Shown here piece by piece: positions 45,997 through 54,645 of a DNA stretch of 64,000 bases. The DNA lies in assembly GCF_040567655.1 (NCBI RefSeq), contig NZ_JBEXAC010000001.1, forward strand, positions 1,426,001-1,490,000, in the 5' to 3' direction. Source of the stretch: Chitinophaga sp. H8. GTDB taxonomy: Bacteria; Bacteroidota; Bacteroidia; Chitinophagales; Chitinophagaceae. Both the position numbers and the translations under genes were made by a program. Position 1 is the first letter of the stretch, and each line of letters starts with the position of its first letter. Under the pieces are notes generated by a model that was not told the origin of the DNA, searched no databases, and was given only the letters and a program-made list of their open reading frames with translations.

Positions 45997-47127
45997 TTAA
46001 CCCGCCCATAGAAATTTATACATAGCACCTTTGTGATTATGTTTCCTCAGATTTGCATCATGTACGATCAGGTATTCTATTATGTTTTGCATATTCACAA
46101 TACCCGTTATCCGGCCTTCTGAAACTACCGGAAAAGCGGCTGCTTTATTATCCGAAATTTTATCAATCACTTCTGCTATAGCGCTTCCCTCATCAAGCTC
46201 AGGAGCATTTGTTGTCATTAATTGTTGGACAGTTTTTTCATGATTCCCATCTGATATCGAACGGAGAATGGTGCTCCGTTCAATTAAACCGGTAATAACT
46301 GCGTTTTCCATCACAAGGAAGTATTTATCCTGGTGCAGCAGCATTTTTTCAGCGGCTTTGCTAATCGTCATACTTGCGGAGAATGAGTGGTAAGTATTTA
46401 CGGCTAGATCCTTTAAATACAACCCTTTCGCTGCTGCTTTCAGGTACACCAGTTTTTCCTCTCCTGCACCGCTGACTATTATAAAGAAACCGATAAATAT
46501 CAGTATAATATCAAAGATGATTAATCCGCCTATAATAAAGATACCGGCAATGATCCTGCCAATAAAAGCAGCAATAGCGGTTGAACGAACTGCATCCATA
46601 CGTAGCCCCAATATGCCTCTGAGTATCCTTCCACCGTCCATAGGAAAGGCAGGGATCAGGTTAAACAACGCCAGTATTATATTAATCACATACAGGTAAT
46701 ATAGAAAATTGTTCATGTTCACTAATCCAATAACCGCTGTCGCCTTCCAGAATGGTGGGTATCCGGAGATGAAAGGATGCAATATCGCTGCAATCAGTAG
46801 GTTCACTACCGGGCCTGCTGCACTGACAATAATTTCGGGTACCGGTTTTTCCGGCATTTTTTCCATAGCTGCAATACCTCCTATTGGGAGCAACGTAATA
46901 CTCTTGGTGTGGATACCATATTTGGTCGCTGCCAGCGAATGACCCAGTTCATGAAATATTACGCATGAAAATAAAGAAGCAACCGCTATTACAGACCATA
47001 ATACCTCGCTTATAGCTGTTCCTGTGGCACTTTGTATAAATAACATTAATACTATAAGCAGTACAAAAGACCAGTGCAGGTAAATGTTGGTATGTTTGAC
47101 AGTAAATAATTTTAAACTGTTTTTCAT
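45997..47127 (-). CDS. Site-2 protease (M50) with C-terminal CBS domains
   Basis: 376 residues. Zinc ligands are in HELGH (59-63), with D164 in NLIPAFPMDGG (156-166). Six or so membrane helices occupy residues 15-215; two CBS domains (about 240-355) follow. It cleaves substrates within the membrane, probably regulated by nucleotide binding to CBS. It follows the universal stress gene by 57 bp. The same protease-CBS fusion type occurs in the mycobacterial dormancy regulon. Confidence 0.92.
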   Translation of the reverse strand: MKNSLKLFTVKHTNIYLHWSFVLLIVLMLFIQSATGTAISEVLWSVIAVASLFSCVIFHELGHSLAATKYGIHTKSITLLPIGGIAAMEKMPEKPVPEIIVSAAGPVVNLLIAAILHPFISGYPPFWKATAVIGLVNMNNFLYYLYVINIILALFNLIPAFPMDGGRILRGILGLRMDAVRSTAIAAFIGRIIAGIFIIGGLIIFDIILIFIGFFIIVSGAGEEKLVYLKAAAKGLYLKDLAVNTYHSFSASMTISKAAEKMLLHQDKYFLVMENAVITGLIERSTILRSISDGNHEKTVQQLMTTNAPELDEGSAIAEVIDKISDNKAAAFPVVSEGRITGIVNMQNIIEYLIVHDANLRKHNHKGAMYKFLWAG

Positions 47128-47184
47128 TTTATAATATTTACTTGAAAAACTAATGAAACAGCAACTGTTAGCAATAAGGCAGAA

Positions 47185-48006
47185 TTACCGGTGTGCAATG
47201 AAAACCGGCACCTTATGTTCATTCAGAATTTCGGTTACAAAACTCTTTTTAAACAGCTGGGATAGCTCAGACCGAGCAAATGATCCACAAACCAATAAGG
47301 GCGATTTAATAGCTGCAAGCCAGGTCTCAAAGTGCTTTTCCGGTATTGCTTCCGGTGTATGTATTGTGAGATCGGAGAAATGTTTTGTTACCAGTTCTGC
47401 TATGTCTGGAAGGGCTGGGATAGCCGTTTTTTTTCTGGTTGTTGCATGTACGAGGATGGTCTTTTTATGGGAGAGTTCCGGGAACAGGTAATAGAAATTC
47501 TTAATGGCGAAAGCCGCATTTTCACTACCATCGTAGGCAAGGATAATGCTTTCAGGGAAGGTGGATAATTCAGGCACCAGCAACACAGGGCATTCTGCAT
47601 CATGTATAATCATTCTGAGATACTCATTAGGAGATTCCAGGCTAATATCTTCATAAAATTTCTCGCTGTCTAATATCAGCAGATCTGCGAAGCGGGTTTC
47701 TTTTTTCAATTCTGGCATTGTAGCTTCATAAGGATGTCTATGTACCCGGTATTCAATATTTCGCCGGATACATTCCAGCTCAAATGTTTTCACATTCCGC
47801 TCTATTTGCTCGGCAGTATGCGTTTCTAAGGTGGGTATAAAGGAGGAGCCTCCGCCAGGGGCATAACTCCAGGAAGCAGAGATATCTACCCGGGGCAAAA
47901 ACGCACCGGTCAGAAAAATGGGTTGTATTTCGTTGAGCTGGCATGCGAATTCAAAAGCGCTTTTCGGGAAATGTGAGCCGTCAAAAGCCAGTAGTATCTT
48001 TTTCAT
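47185..48006 (-). CDS. Universal stress protein, tandem UspA domains
   Basis: 273 residues with two Usp domains (1-140, KKILLAFDGSHFPKSAFEFA; 150-273, SIILAYDGSENAAFAI). The second domain ends PLLVCGSFARSELSQLFKKS, close to the ATP-binding GxxxxGxxxS/T pattern. It is cytoplasmic. It lies 117 bp after the glycogen operon and may have its own weak -7 box (TACTTTTA, 48029-48022 on the minus strand). Confidence 0.92.
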   Translation of the reverse strand: MKKILLAFDGSHFPKSAFEFACQLNEIQPIFLTGAFLPRVDISASWSYAPGGGSSFIPTLETHTAEQIERNVKTFELECIRRNIEYRVHRHPYEATMPELKKETRFADLLILDSEKFYEDISLESPNEYLRMIIHDAECPVLLVPELSTFPESIILAYDGSENAAFAIKNFYYLFPELSHKKTILVHATTRKKTAIPALPDIAELVTKHFSDLTIHTPEAIPEKHFETWLAAIKSPLLVCGSFARSELSQLFKKSFVTEILNEHKVPVFIAHR

Positions 48007-48123
48007 ACATCAGTTTTGAAATAAAAGTACCCTTTTGTGCTTTCAGGAAAAATGATTTGCGGCAACCCTTGTATTGATCTTCATCAGCCAGGGGAAACGT
48101 GAGATCACCAATGGGCCGGATGA

Positions 48124-51100
48124 TTATATCCAGGTCATCAATGGAAAGTCCTGACGATTAGGTAGCATGGGATGTTTTGGGAAAACCCTGAAGCCGTAAA
48201 AAAGCGTACCGGAAAAGGGCAACAGTACCTGACATGAGTAAGTGATCCTGTTATTATTTACTCCTTCAATTGTTAACTCCTGGACAGCTATATAATTGTA
48301 TGGTTGCTCTTTATTATAGAAAACTACTTCCAAACCAACTTCATCTGCACGTAAAGTTCCGATAGAGAGGCTTATTCTTGCCTTAAAGGGTGCTCCGGAG
48401 GATTGGATGAAATTTCCCCCCTGCGGCGTTTCGATCGTCATTACATGTATTTCCTGCCAGGTGTTGCGTATCCTCTTTTTCCAGGCTACTAAATCCCTGG
48501 TGTTTTTATATCCTGCAGCCAGTAAGAGTTCACTCCTGTTGTATAGTTGCTCATAGCAATGGCTATATTCAGTGATGGCACGATTCATATCAAATTGAGG
48601 CGTTATATTGGATAAGCCCGTTTTAATCATATTGATCCATTTTTCAGGCAATCCCTTGTCATTACGTTCAAAGAAAAGCGGTACTATTTCTTTCTCCAGC
48701 AGATCATACATTACAGCTGCATCACATTGATCATGGTAGCCATCCTGTTCCGGTGAACTGCTGATATCCAAAGCCCATCCTGCATGTTCATAGTTTGCCT
48801 CCGCCCACCAGCCTTCCTTTGTGCTGCAATGGAGAACACCGTTGCAAACAGCTTTCATGCCGCTGGTGCCGGAAGCTTCCATGGTATGTTCCGGCGTATT
48901 TAGCCATACATCCACTCCTTGTGTCAGCAATGCAGCTAATTCCATGTCATAATCTTCCAGGAATAAAATGCGCCCATTCAATACCGGCATCGCAATTTCG
49001 GTTATCACTTTTTTTAACAATGCGATGCCCTCTGTGTCATTAGGGTGAGATTTGCCGGCTAGGATAATGAGCACCGGATATCTGGTATCATTGATAATAG
49101 TGGCCAGCCGTTTTATATCATTAAACAACAGCCCGGCTCTTTTGTAGGAAGCAAACCGTCTTGCAAAACCGATCACTAATGTATCCTGTGCCATATCCTC
49201 CCGGATGAAATTGTTTTTTTTAATTATTTCATCAAGTACCGGAGTATTGGTTTGTTGCCTGTTGATAATACCCTGCCACATATCCCTTTTCAGTTTTTTT
49301 CGTATGTCCCATATTATGTTATGCGGGATGAGAGACGCTTTTCCTGACCTGATATCGCTGATGTATGGGTGCCATGCAGGAGCCATCCAGGTTGGTAGAT
49401 GAATGCCATTGGTGATATTGGTAATATGAAGCTCATCGGGTTTGGAATTTTTCCACAAAGGATTTAGTAAGTTACAGGAGATCCCCCGGTGTTGTTTACT
49501 TACCGCATTTATCCCCTGTGAAAGCGTGGCAGCAAAATGCATCATGGAGAACCCTCCCTGGCTATGCTCTTCTCCTGTAGCGCCCAGTTTCATTAAGGTA
49601 TCCCAGCTGATATTAAAATCTTTTGCCAGGTAAGACAGGTAGGTTCTGAGTAGTACTTCGTCGAAAACATCTTTTGCTGCAGTCACAGCAGTATGTGTAG
49701 TAAACTGGGTGGTACATTTAACAATTTCCATTGCTTCATCAAAGCTCAGATGCGATTGTTGCATGATATTACGTATTCGTTCCAGGATAGTAAATGCAGC
49801 ATGGCCTTCATTGATGTGATACAGGTTCGGTTGTATGCCTAATGCTTCCAGCATTTTTACACCACCTATACCCAGCAGGATCTCCTGTTTTAGTCTCATT
49901 TCAGGATCACTGTTATATAGCTGCCCTGATATTTGCCGGTCTTCTTCATTGTTCGCTGTTACATCTGTATCCAGCAGATACAGGTTAATACGTCCAACAG
50001 CTAACTTCCATACTGCAGCATGCACAATACGGCCAGGAAAGGACAGCTCAATACTTAGGGGTTCACCGTGGCCATTTTTCACTGGGTAAACCGGAAGATT
50101 TTCCAGTGTGATTACTTCCGGTATAACGAGTTGTTCGCCGGTAGGAGATATTTTTTGTTTAAAATATCCGTGCTTATATAAAAGACCGGTTGCTACCAGG
50201 TTTAGCTGCTGATCACTTGCAGCCTTGATATAATCGCCTGCAAGTATCCCAAGCCCCCCTGCGTAAAGCTTCAGGTCTTTCTGCAAACCATATTCCATAC
50301 AGCAATAAGCTACTAAAGGCGCCTTCTTATCAGCAGGTTGCATATATTGTTGATAGGCAGCTGATACTTTTTGCTGCATTTGCAGGAAGGTGGCGTCCTT
50401 TTCAAGCCTGACAAGGTTGTCTGGCCGGATCGTCTTAAGTAATAGACACGGATTTTGTTTACTGTGTTTCCAGCCGTTATTATCTGCATAGTCGTATAGT
50501 GCGCAGGCTTCCGGATGCCACGACCACCAGAGGTTATGGCTGATATTTTGCAGTGGCTGAAGGGGAGCAGGGAAAACAGGTTGCAGGGTTATTTCTCTCC
50601 AAACAGGTTTGGAAGCTGATGTATCCTCAATACTTGCTTCGGCTGGAGATACCTGTGGTTTATTGTAGAAGAGTTGTTCCCGTTGGACACTTTTCTGCAG
50701 CGCCAGATCATAAGCCTGGTAATAATAAATAAGGAGATGGTCCCATAGGAATTGTTCCGCTAAATGGGCAGCGCTTTTCCGGGCAGCTTCGGTATCCGCT
50801 ACTGTTTGTCCGGCATAGGTACTGATAATTTCAGCGATGCGGGAGGCTGCTGCGCGTTCATTGTTATCATTTCTCTCCACTATAAACATTCCTTTATCAT
50901 TAGACCCGGAAATCCTGTTCACTGCACTGCTGAAGCCTGAAACGTTTGTAGAAACAGCAGGGATGTGAAATGCTACGCTTTCCAGCGGAGTATAACCCCA
51001 GGGTTCATAATAAGAGGGGAATATCGCGAGGTCAAACCCTATGAGGGTATCGTAGTAATTGAGGTTAAATATGCCATCTGCTCCGTTAAGGTATACAGGG

Positions 51101-52320
51101 GCATAAATGATCTTTACATGATTAGCAGGAGAATTATCCAGTTGTTGCTGCCGGATATGATTCAATATAGAATCTGCATCTGCCCCTTGTAAATTATGGG
51201 TTAGTACTTCCCCGGTCCGGCATGTAAGTGGCGTTTGTGATAGTAAGTTATCCTGCAATATTTTACGCGGGCCAGTATGATTAGCAGGGACAAAAATAAA
51301 TGCCAGGATGTTTCGCTTTATTTCTTTTGACTTATTCAATAATGAAATAGCATCAATAAAGGTACCTGTACCTTTATTCCTGTATTCATATCTGCCGCTT
51401 TGGATGACGAGCAGGCTATCTTCCGGTTGCTGCTGGCCGAAAAGAGCAGTGGCAACATTTAATAATACACTTCTTGCTTTGGTTCGTTTGATATCATACA
51501 ACGGAGAACTGGGTATAATATCCGCATCAAATCCGTTGGGAGTAATAAAATCAGGGTATTTACCAAGAAATTTTTCACATTCTTTTGCAGTGAAGCTGCT
51601 TACACATGTAAAGCAATCAGCGGTATAAGCGGTGGTTTTTTCCAGGGAATATTTGGATATGATATTGAAATCCCTGGCAACCTGTTCTGCATGAAATTTT
51701 TCAAAGCTGCTATAGAAAGGTAAACCACTACCGGATATTGCCCGGCCACATACGGTGGCATGTGTAGTAAATACAGTGGCTATCTGGGGAATGTTTTCTT
51801 CCAGGTATAAAACGCCTGTACCTGTCATCCACTCGTGAAACTGGGCTATGATATGATCGGTGGCATTGAGGTGGCAATGGTAAAAACCCTCAATTACTTT
51901 TCCTGCTGCATATCCAAACATGGCGGGTTCAATATAATCCCATTGACCAGACAGGGAATCTAAACGGAATTTTGTCCAGAAGTGCGTAAAGATTTCATTT
52001 TTTTGCTGAAAGAAAGGGGTAAAATCTACAAGGATCACCAATGGATTCCCTGGAATGTTCCACCTACCTGTTCGCACCCTCATCCCGATTTTCTGCATAT
52101 GTTTTTTCCAGGTGGGGAACAGGTTTTTATCTTCTGTAAATTCGGGGTTGCCGGTAACACCGGCGGGCAATTCAGGCCCGATCATGATCAACCGGTTGCC
52201 GAATTGCTCTTGTAATAAGCGCGCCTTGGTTGTTAATACGGTATGTATACCACCCACTTTATTGCATACTTCCCAGCTTACCTCAAAGATGTAATCCGGC
52301 TTCAAGCGTATATCGGCCAT
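48124..52320 (-). CDS. Glycogen synthase (GT3) - alpha-glucan phosphorylase (GT35) fusion
   Basis: 1398 residues. Residues 1-560 resemble the eukaryote-type glycogen synthase GT3 (FEVSWEVCNKVGGIHTVLTTKA; FPSYYEPWGYTPLES). Residues 590-1290 are an alpha-glucan phosphorylase (AYCCMEYGLQ, GGLGILAGDYIKAASD, VWLNTPEHTMEASGTSGMKA), with the pyridoxal-phosphate lysine in the last motif near residue 1153. A small C-terminal domain follows. One chain thus carries polymerising and phosphorolytic activities; such fusions occur in other Bacteroidota. Its start overlaps the upstream GH57 gene by 38 bp, implying coupled translation. Confidence 0.92.
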   Translation of the reverse strand: MADIRLKPDYIFEVSWEVCNKVGGIHTVLTTKARLLQEQFGNRLIMIGPELPAGVTGNPEFTEDKNLFPTWKKHMQKIGMRVRTGRWNIPGNPLVILVDFTPFFQQKNEIFTHFWTKFRLDSLSGQWDYIEPAMFGYAAGKVIEGFYHCHLNATDHIIAQFHEWMTGTGVLYLEENIPQIATVFTTHATVCGRAISGSGLPFYSSFEKFHAEQVARDFNIISKYSLEKTTAYTADCFTCVSSFTAKECEKFLGKYPDFITPNGFDADIIPSSPLYDIKRTKARSVLLNVATALFGQQQPEDSLLVIQSGRYEYRNKGTGTFIDAISLLNKSKEIKRNILAFIFVPANHTGPRKILQDNLLSQTPLTCRTGEVLTHNLQGADADSILNHIRQQQLDNSPANHVKIIYAPVYLNGADGIFNLNYYDTLIGFDLAIFPSYYEPWGYTPLESVAFHIPAVSTNVSGFSSAVNRISGSNDKGMFIVERNDNNERAAASRIAEIISTYAGQTVADTEAARKSAAHLAEQFLWDHLLIYYYQAYDLALQKSVQREQLFYNKPQVSPAEASIEDTSASKPVWREITLQPVFPAPLQPLQNISHNLWWSWHPEACALYDYADNNGWKHSKQNPCLLLKTIRPDNLVRLEKDATFLQMQQKVSAAYQQYMQPADKKAPLVAYCCMEYGLQKDLKLYAGGLGILAGDYIKAASDQQLNLVATGLLYKHGYFKQKISPTGEQLVIPEVITLENLPVYPVKNGHGEPLSIELSFPGRIVHAAVWKLAVGRINLYLLDTDVTANNEEDRQISGQLYNSDPEMRLKQEILLGIGGVKMLEALGIQPNLYHINEGHAAFTILERIRNIMQQSHLSFDEAMEIVKCTTQFTTHTAVTAAKDVFDEVLLRTYLSYLAKDFNISWDTLMKLGATGEEHSQGGFSMMHFAATLSQGINAVSKQHRGISCNLLNPLWKNSKPDELHITNITNGIHLPTWMAPAWHPYISDIRSGKASLIPHNIIWDIRKKLKRDMWQGIINRQQTNTPVLDEIIKKNNFIREDMAQDTLVIGFARRFASYKRAGLLFNDIKRLATIINDTRYPVLIILAGKSHPNDTEGIALLKKVITEIAMPVLNGRILFLEDYDMELAALLTQGVDVWLNTPEHTMEASGTSGMKAVCNGVLHCSTKEGWWAEANYEHAGWALDISSSPEQDGYHDQCDAAVMYDLLEKEIVPLFFERNDKGLPEKWINMIKTGLSNITPQFDMNRAITEYSHCYEQLYNRSELLLAAGYKNTRDLVAWKKRIRNTWQEIHVMTIETPQGGNFIQSSGAPFKARISLSIGTLRADEVGLEVVFYNKEQPYNYIAVQELTIEGVNNNRITYSCQVLLPFSGTLFYGFRVFPKHPMLPNRQDFPLMTWI

Positions 52321-53332
52321 TGCTAATAATTTTTTTCTTTTCCAGGGAATGGTCTGTACGGAGGGAGAAATCTGTCAGCACATTCATATAATTAATGAAG
52401 GCATCAAAAGGATTATCATATGGGCTAAGGGAATTTACGGCCTCCTGATGAATGCCCATATAATAAAAATGATCCGCACTTTGCAGGTACAGCCAATCCT
52501 GCTTCAGCTGTGCATCATCAGTGGCACGTACTTTATTTCCGAGTGTATACAAAGTATCGAAAGCATCCTGTTGCATATCATTATTCAGCCAAGGCTGTAA
52601 GTCATAAGTTTCTTCCGGCACAGTTGCTGTTTGTGGCCTCATAATAGCTGCTACTGTGGGTAATAGTTTTGTTACTTCTGATGGCTGCAGCAGGTAATTG
52701 TTTTGTTGTAATATCTCATCGGGTAGATATTTGGCAAAACCGGTGATCATATCTGCATGTTCATGAAATTTGCCGAATGTCTGATAATCTATGAATAAGT
52801 TGATGATTTTTTCTTTTGGAAAAGCACTATTCGTGAGCGTGGCATTGAAACCCATAGCGGCGCCCATATCAGCAATTGTCTTATTATAGAGCTGCGTGGT
52901 ATTACAGAATACCTTTGGAGAAGACCCAAATAAACCAGTTATTCTGGCAGCGTGTTTTTTTACCTGGAGATTAAATTCCTCTTTGCTTTTCAATGCAGCA
53001 AGTGAATGACTGTAAGTGTCGGCCATAAATTCAACACAACCCGTATCAGTGAGCGCACGAAAGCTTTCAATCAGTTCCGGCATATAGATTTCAAATTGAT
53101 CCAATGCGGTACCTGAAATGGAAAAATTCACGCGAAGCTGACGGTTACTGGCCTTTATCAGTTTCAGCAGTACCCTGTTGGCTGGTAAATAGGATTGGAG
53201 GGATACCCGCCTGAGTATTTCATTGTTCAGGTTTTCATTATAATAGGGCATGCCGTTTCCTATATCCATGAAGGAAAACGTGTTTAACCGGAAAGGCTGA
53301 TGTACCTGGAAATGAAGACAGATGTTTTTCAT
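52283..53332 (-). CDS. GH57-like protein, probably catalytically inactive
   Basis: 349 residues, shorter than GH57 alpha-amylase homologues as I recall them (over 400). It retains FQVHQPFRL (8-16), FSISGTALDQFEIY and the terminal FINYMNVL region. At the nucleophile motif, usually NTELIYN, it reads NTTQLYN, so Thr146 replaces the catalytic Glu. The Asp motif is kept (FIDYQTFG, D182) but lies only 36 residues later instead of about 90, indicating an internal deletion of about 55 residues. It sits inside the glycogen operon, 12 bp after the GT4 gene, and may bind glucan or act as a partner protein. Confidence 0.85.
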   Translation of the reverse strand: MKNICLHFQVHQPFRLNTFSFMDIGNGMPYYNENLNNEILRRVSLQSYLPANRVLLKLIKASNRQLRVNFSISGTALDQFEIYMPELIESFRALTDTGCVEFMADTYSHSLAALKSKEEFNLQVKKHAARITGLFGSSPKVFCNTTQLYNKTIADMGAAMGFNATLTNSAFPKEKIINLFIDYQTFGKFHEHADMITGFAKYLPDEILQQNNYLLQPSEVTKLLPTVAAIMRPQTATVPEETYDLQPWLNNDMQQDAFDTLYTLGNKVRATDDAQLKQDWLYLQSADHFYYMGIHQEAVNSLSPYDNPFDAFINYMNVLTDFSLRTDHSLEKKKIISNGRYTLEAGLHL

Positions 53333-53344
53333 GGACGATAATAA

Positions 53345-54634
53345 TTAATAAAACATAGAGATAAGATGATCATATATTTTTTTAATATGGGATGCTTGTT
53401 TTTCCCAGCTAAGCGCATTTAGCTCCTGGGTACTTTCACGTTTGAGTAAGCTGTGTATACCCTTGTATCTGGCCAGTGCGTATATACAATTCGCCATATC
53501 AAAAGTATCAGGACTGTCTATTTTTAATGCATACTGGAGCACTTCCTGTACACCTGACTGCCTGGAGATTATAACTGGAACGCCAGCCCTGATGGCTTCC
53601 AGCGGGATAATTCCGAAAGGTTCGGAAACTGAAGGCATTACAAATACATCGCTGATAGTCAAAAGCTTATTCAATTCTGCCTCTTTTAGAAAACCTGGGA
53701 AATGAAAATATCGTGAAATACGTAGTTGGGCTGCGTATGAAATCATCGCTTTTAGCATATCTCCACTGCCGGCCATGACAAAACGGAACGACTTATCAAC
53801 TTTTAATATTTTAGCTGCAGCCTCAATAAAATAGGCAGGCCCTTTCTGGTAGGTTATTCTGCCGGCGAAGGTGATCACCTTTTCTTTAAAGTTTTTTGAA
53901 GGTAAGCTCTTTTGTATTCCAGCAACCGGCAATACGGCGTTATGAACTGTTACTACTTTGTCAGCAGGAATAAAATAGCGGTCAATGATAATCCGTCTTG
54001 TAAGCTCACTTACCGCAATGACTTTGTCAGCTTTCAGCATGCCCAACCGCTCCGTTTCATACACCTGTGTATTGATATTGTTTCCTGAGCGGTCAAATTC
54101 TGTGGCATGAACATGAACAATCAATGGTTTACCACTTACAGCCCTGGCCATTATACCTGCAGGGAAGGTGAGCCAGTCGTGTACATGGATAACGTCAAAA
54201 TCATGCTGTGTAGCTATAGTAACAGCAGTTAATGCGTATTGCCATATTTCTTTCATCAGGTCCTTTCCATAACCGCCGGTGAATGGATACCGCATCACGG
54301 GCCTGCTGGTGGTTTGGCTGCTGGTAACAGTAGTGGTTTTAGCTGAAGCTGCAAATGTTTCGGGACTGTGATAAGGGAGGACCGGGCTATTTACTTCAAA
54401 ATAGGAGAACGTTTCTCGTAATTTTTCTGTATGGATGGATGACGCAGGTATCTCTACATCACTGGCGCCCACTACTTTGATTTTCTCCGCATCTTCATTT
54501 CCATGCTTTTTGGGCACCACAAATAGCACCTTCACATCATTAGCTGCCAATCCGGTAGCTATGCCAAGACATGCCGTACCTAATCCTCCGGAAATATGTG
54601 GAGGAAACTCCCAGCCAAACATCAGGACCTTCAT
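53345..54634 (-). CDS. GT4-family glycosyltransferase (glycogen-synthase-like)
   Basis: 429 residues, GT-B fold. The N-terminus MKVLMFGWEFPPHISGGLGTA is typical of glycogen synthase-like GT4 enzymes. VIHVHDWLTFPAGI lies at the N-domain edge, and the nucleotide-sugar site is in AGRITYQKGPAYFIEA and PSVSEPFGIIPLEAIRAGVPVI. It may elongate glucan or make maltose-phosphate-like precursors. It is 11 bp after the debranching gene in the same operon. Confidence 0.9.
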   Translation of the reverse strand: MKVLMFGWEFPPHISGGLGTACLGIATGLAANDVKVLFVVPKKHGNEDAEKIKVVGASDVEIPASSIHTEKLRETFSYFEVNSPVLPYHSPETFAASAKTTTVTSSQTTSRPVMRYPFTGGYGKDLMKEIWQYALTAVTIATQHDFDVIHVHDWLTFPAGIMARAVSGKPLIVHVHATEFDRSGNNINTQVYETERLGMLKADKVIAVSELTRRIIIDRYFIPADKVVTVHNAVLPVAGIQKSLPSKNFKEKVITFAGRITYQKGPAYFIEAAAKILKVDKSFRFVMAGSGDMLKAMISYAAQLRISRYFHFPGFLKEAELNKLLTISDVFVMPSVSEPFGIIPLEAIRAGVPVIISRQSGVQEVLQYALKIDSPDTFDMANCIYALARYKGIHSLLKRESTQELNALSWEKQASHIKKIYDHLISMFY

Positions 54635-54645
54635 ATTGGTAATGT

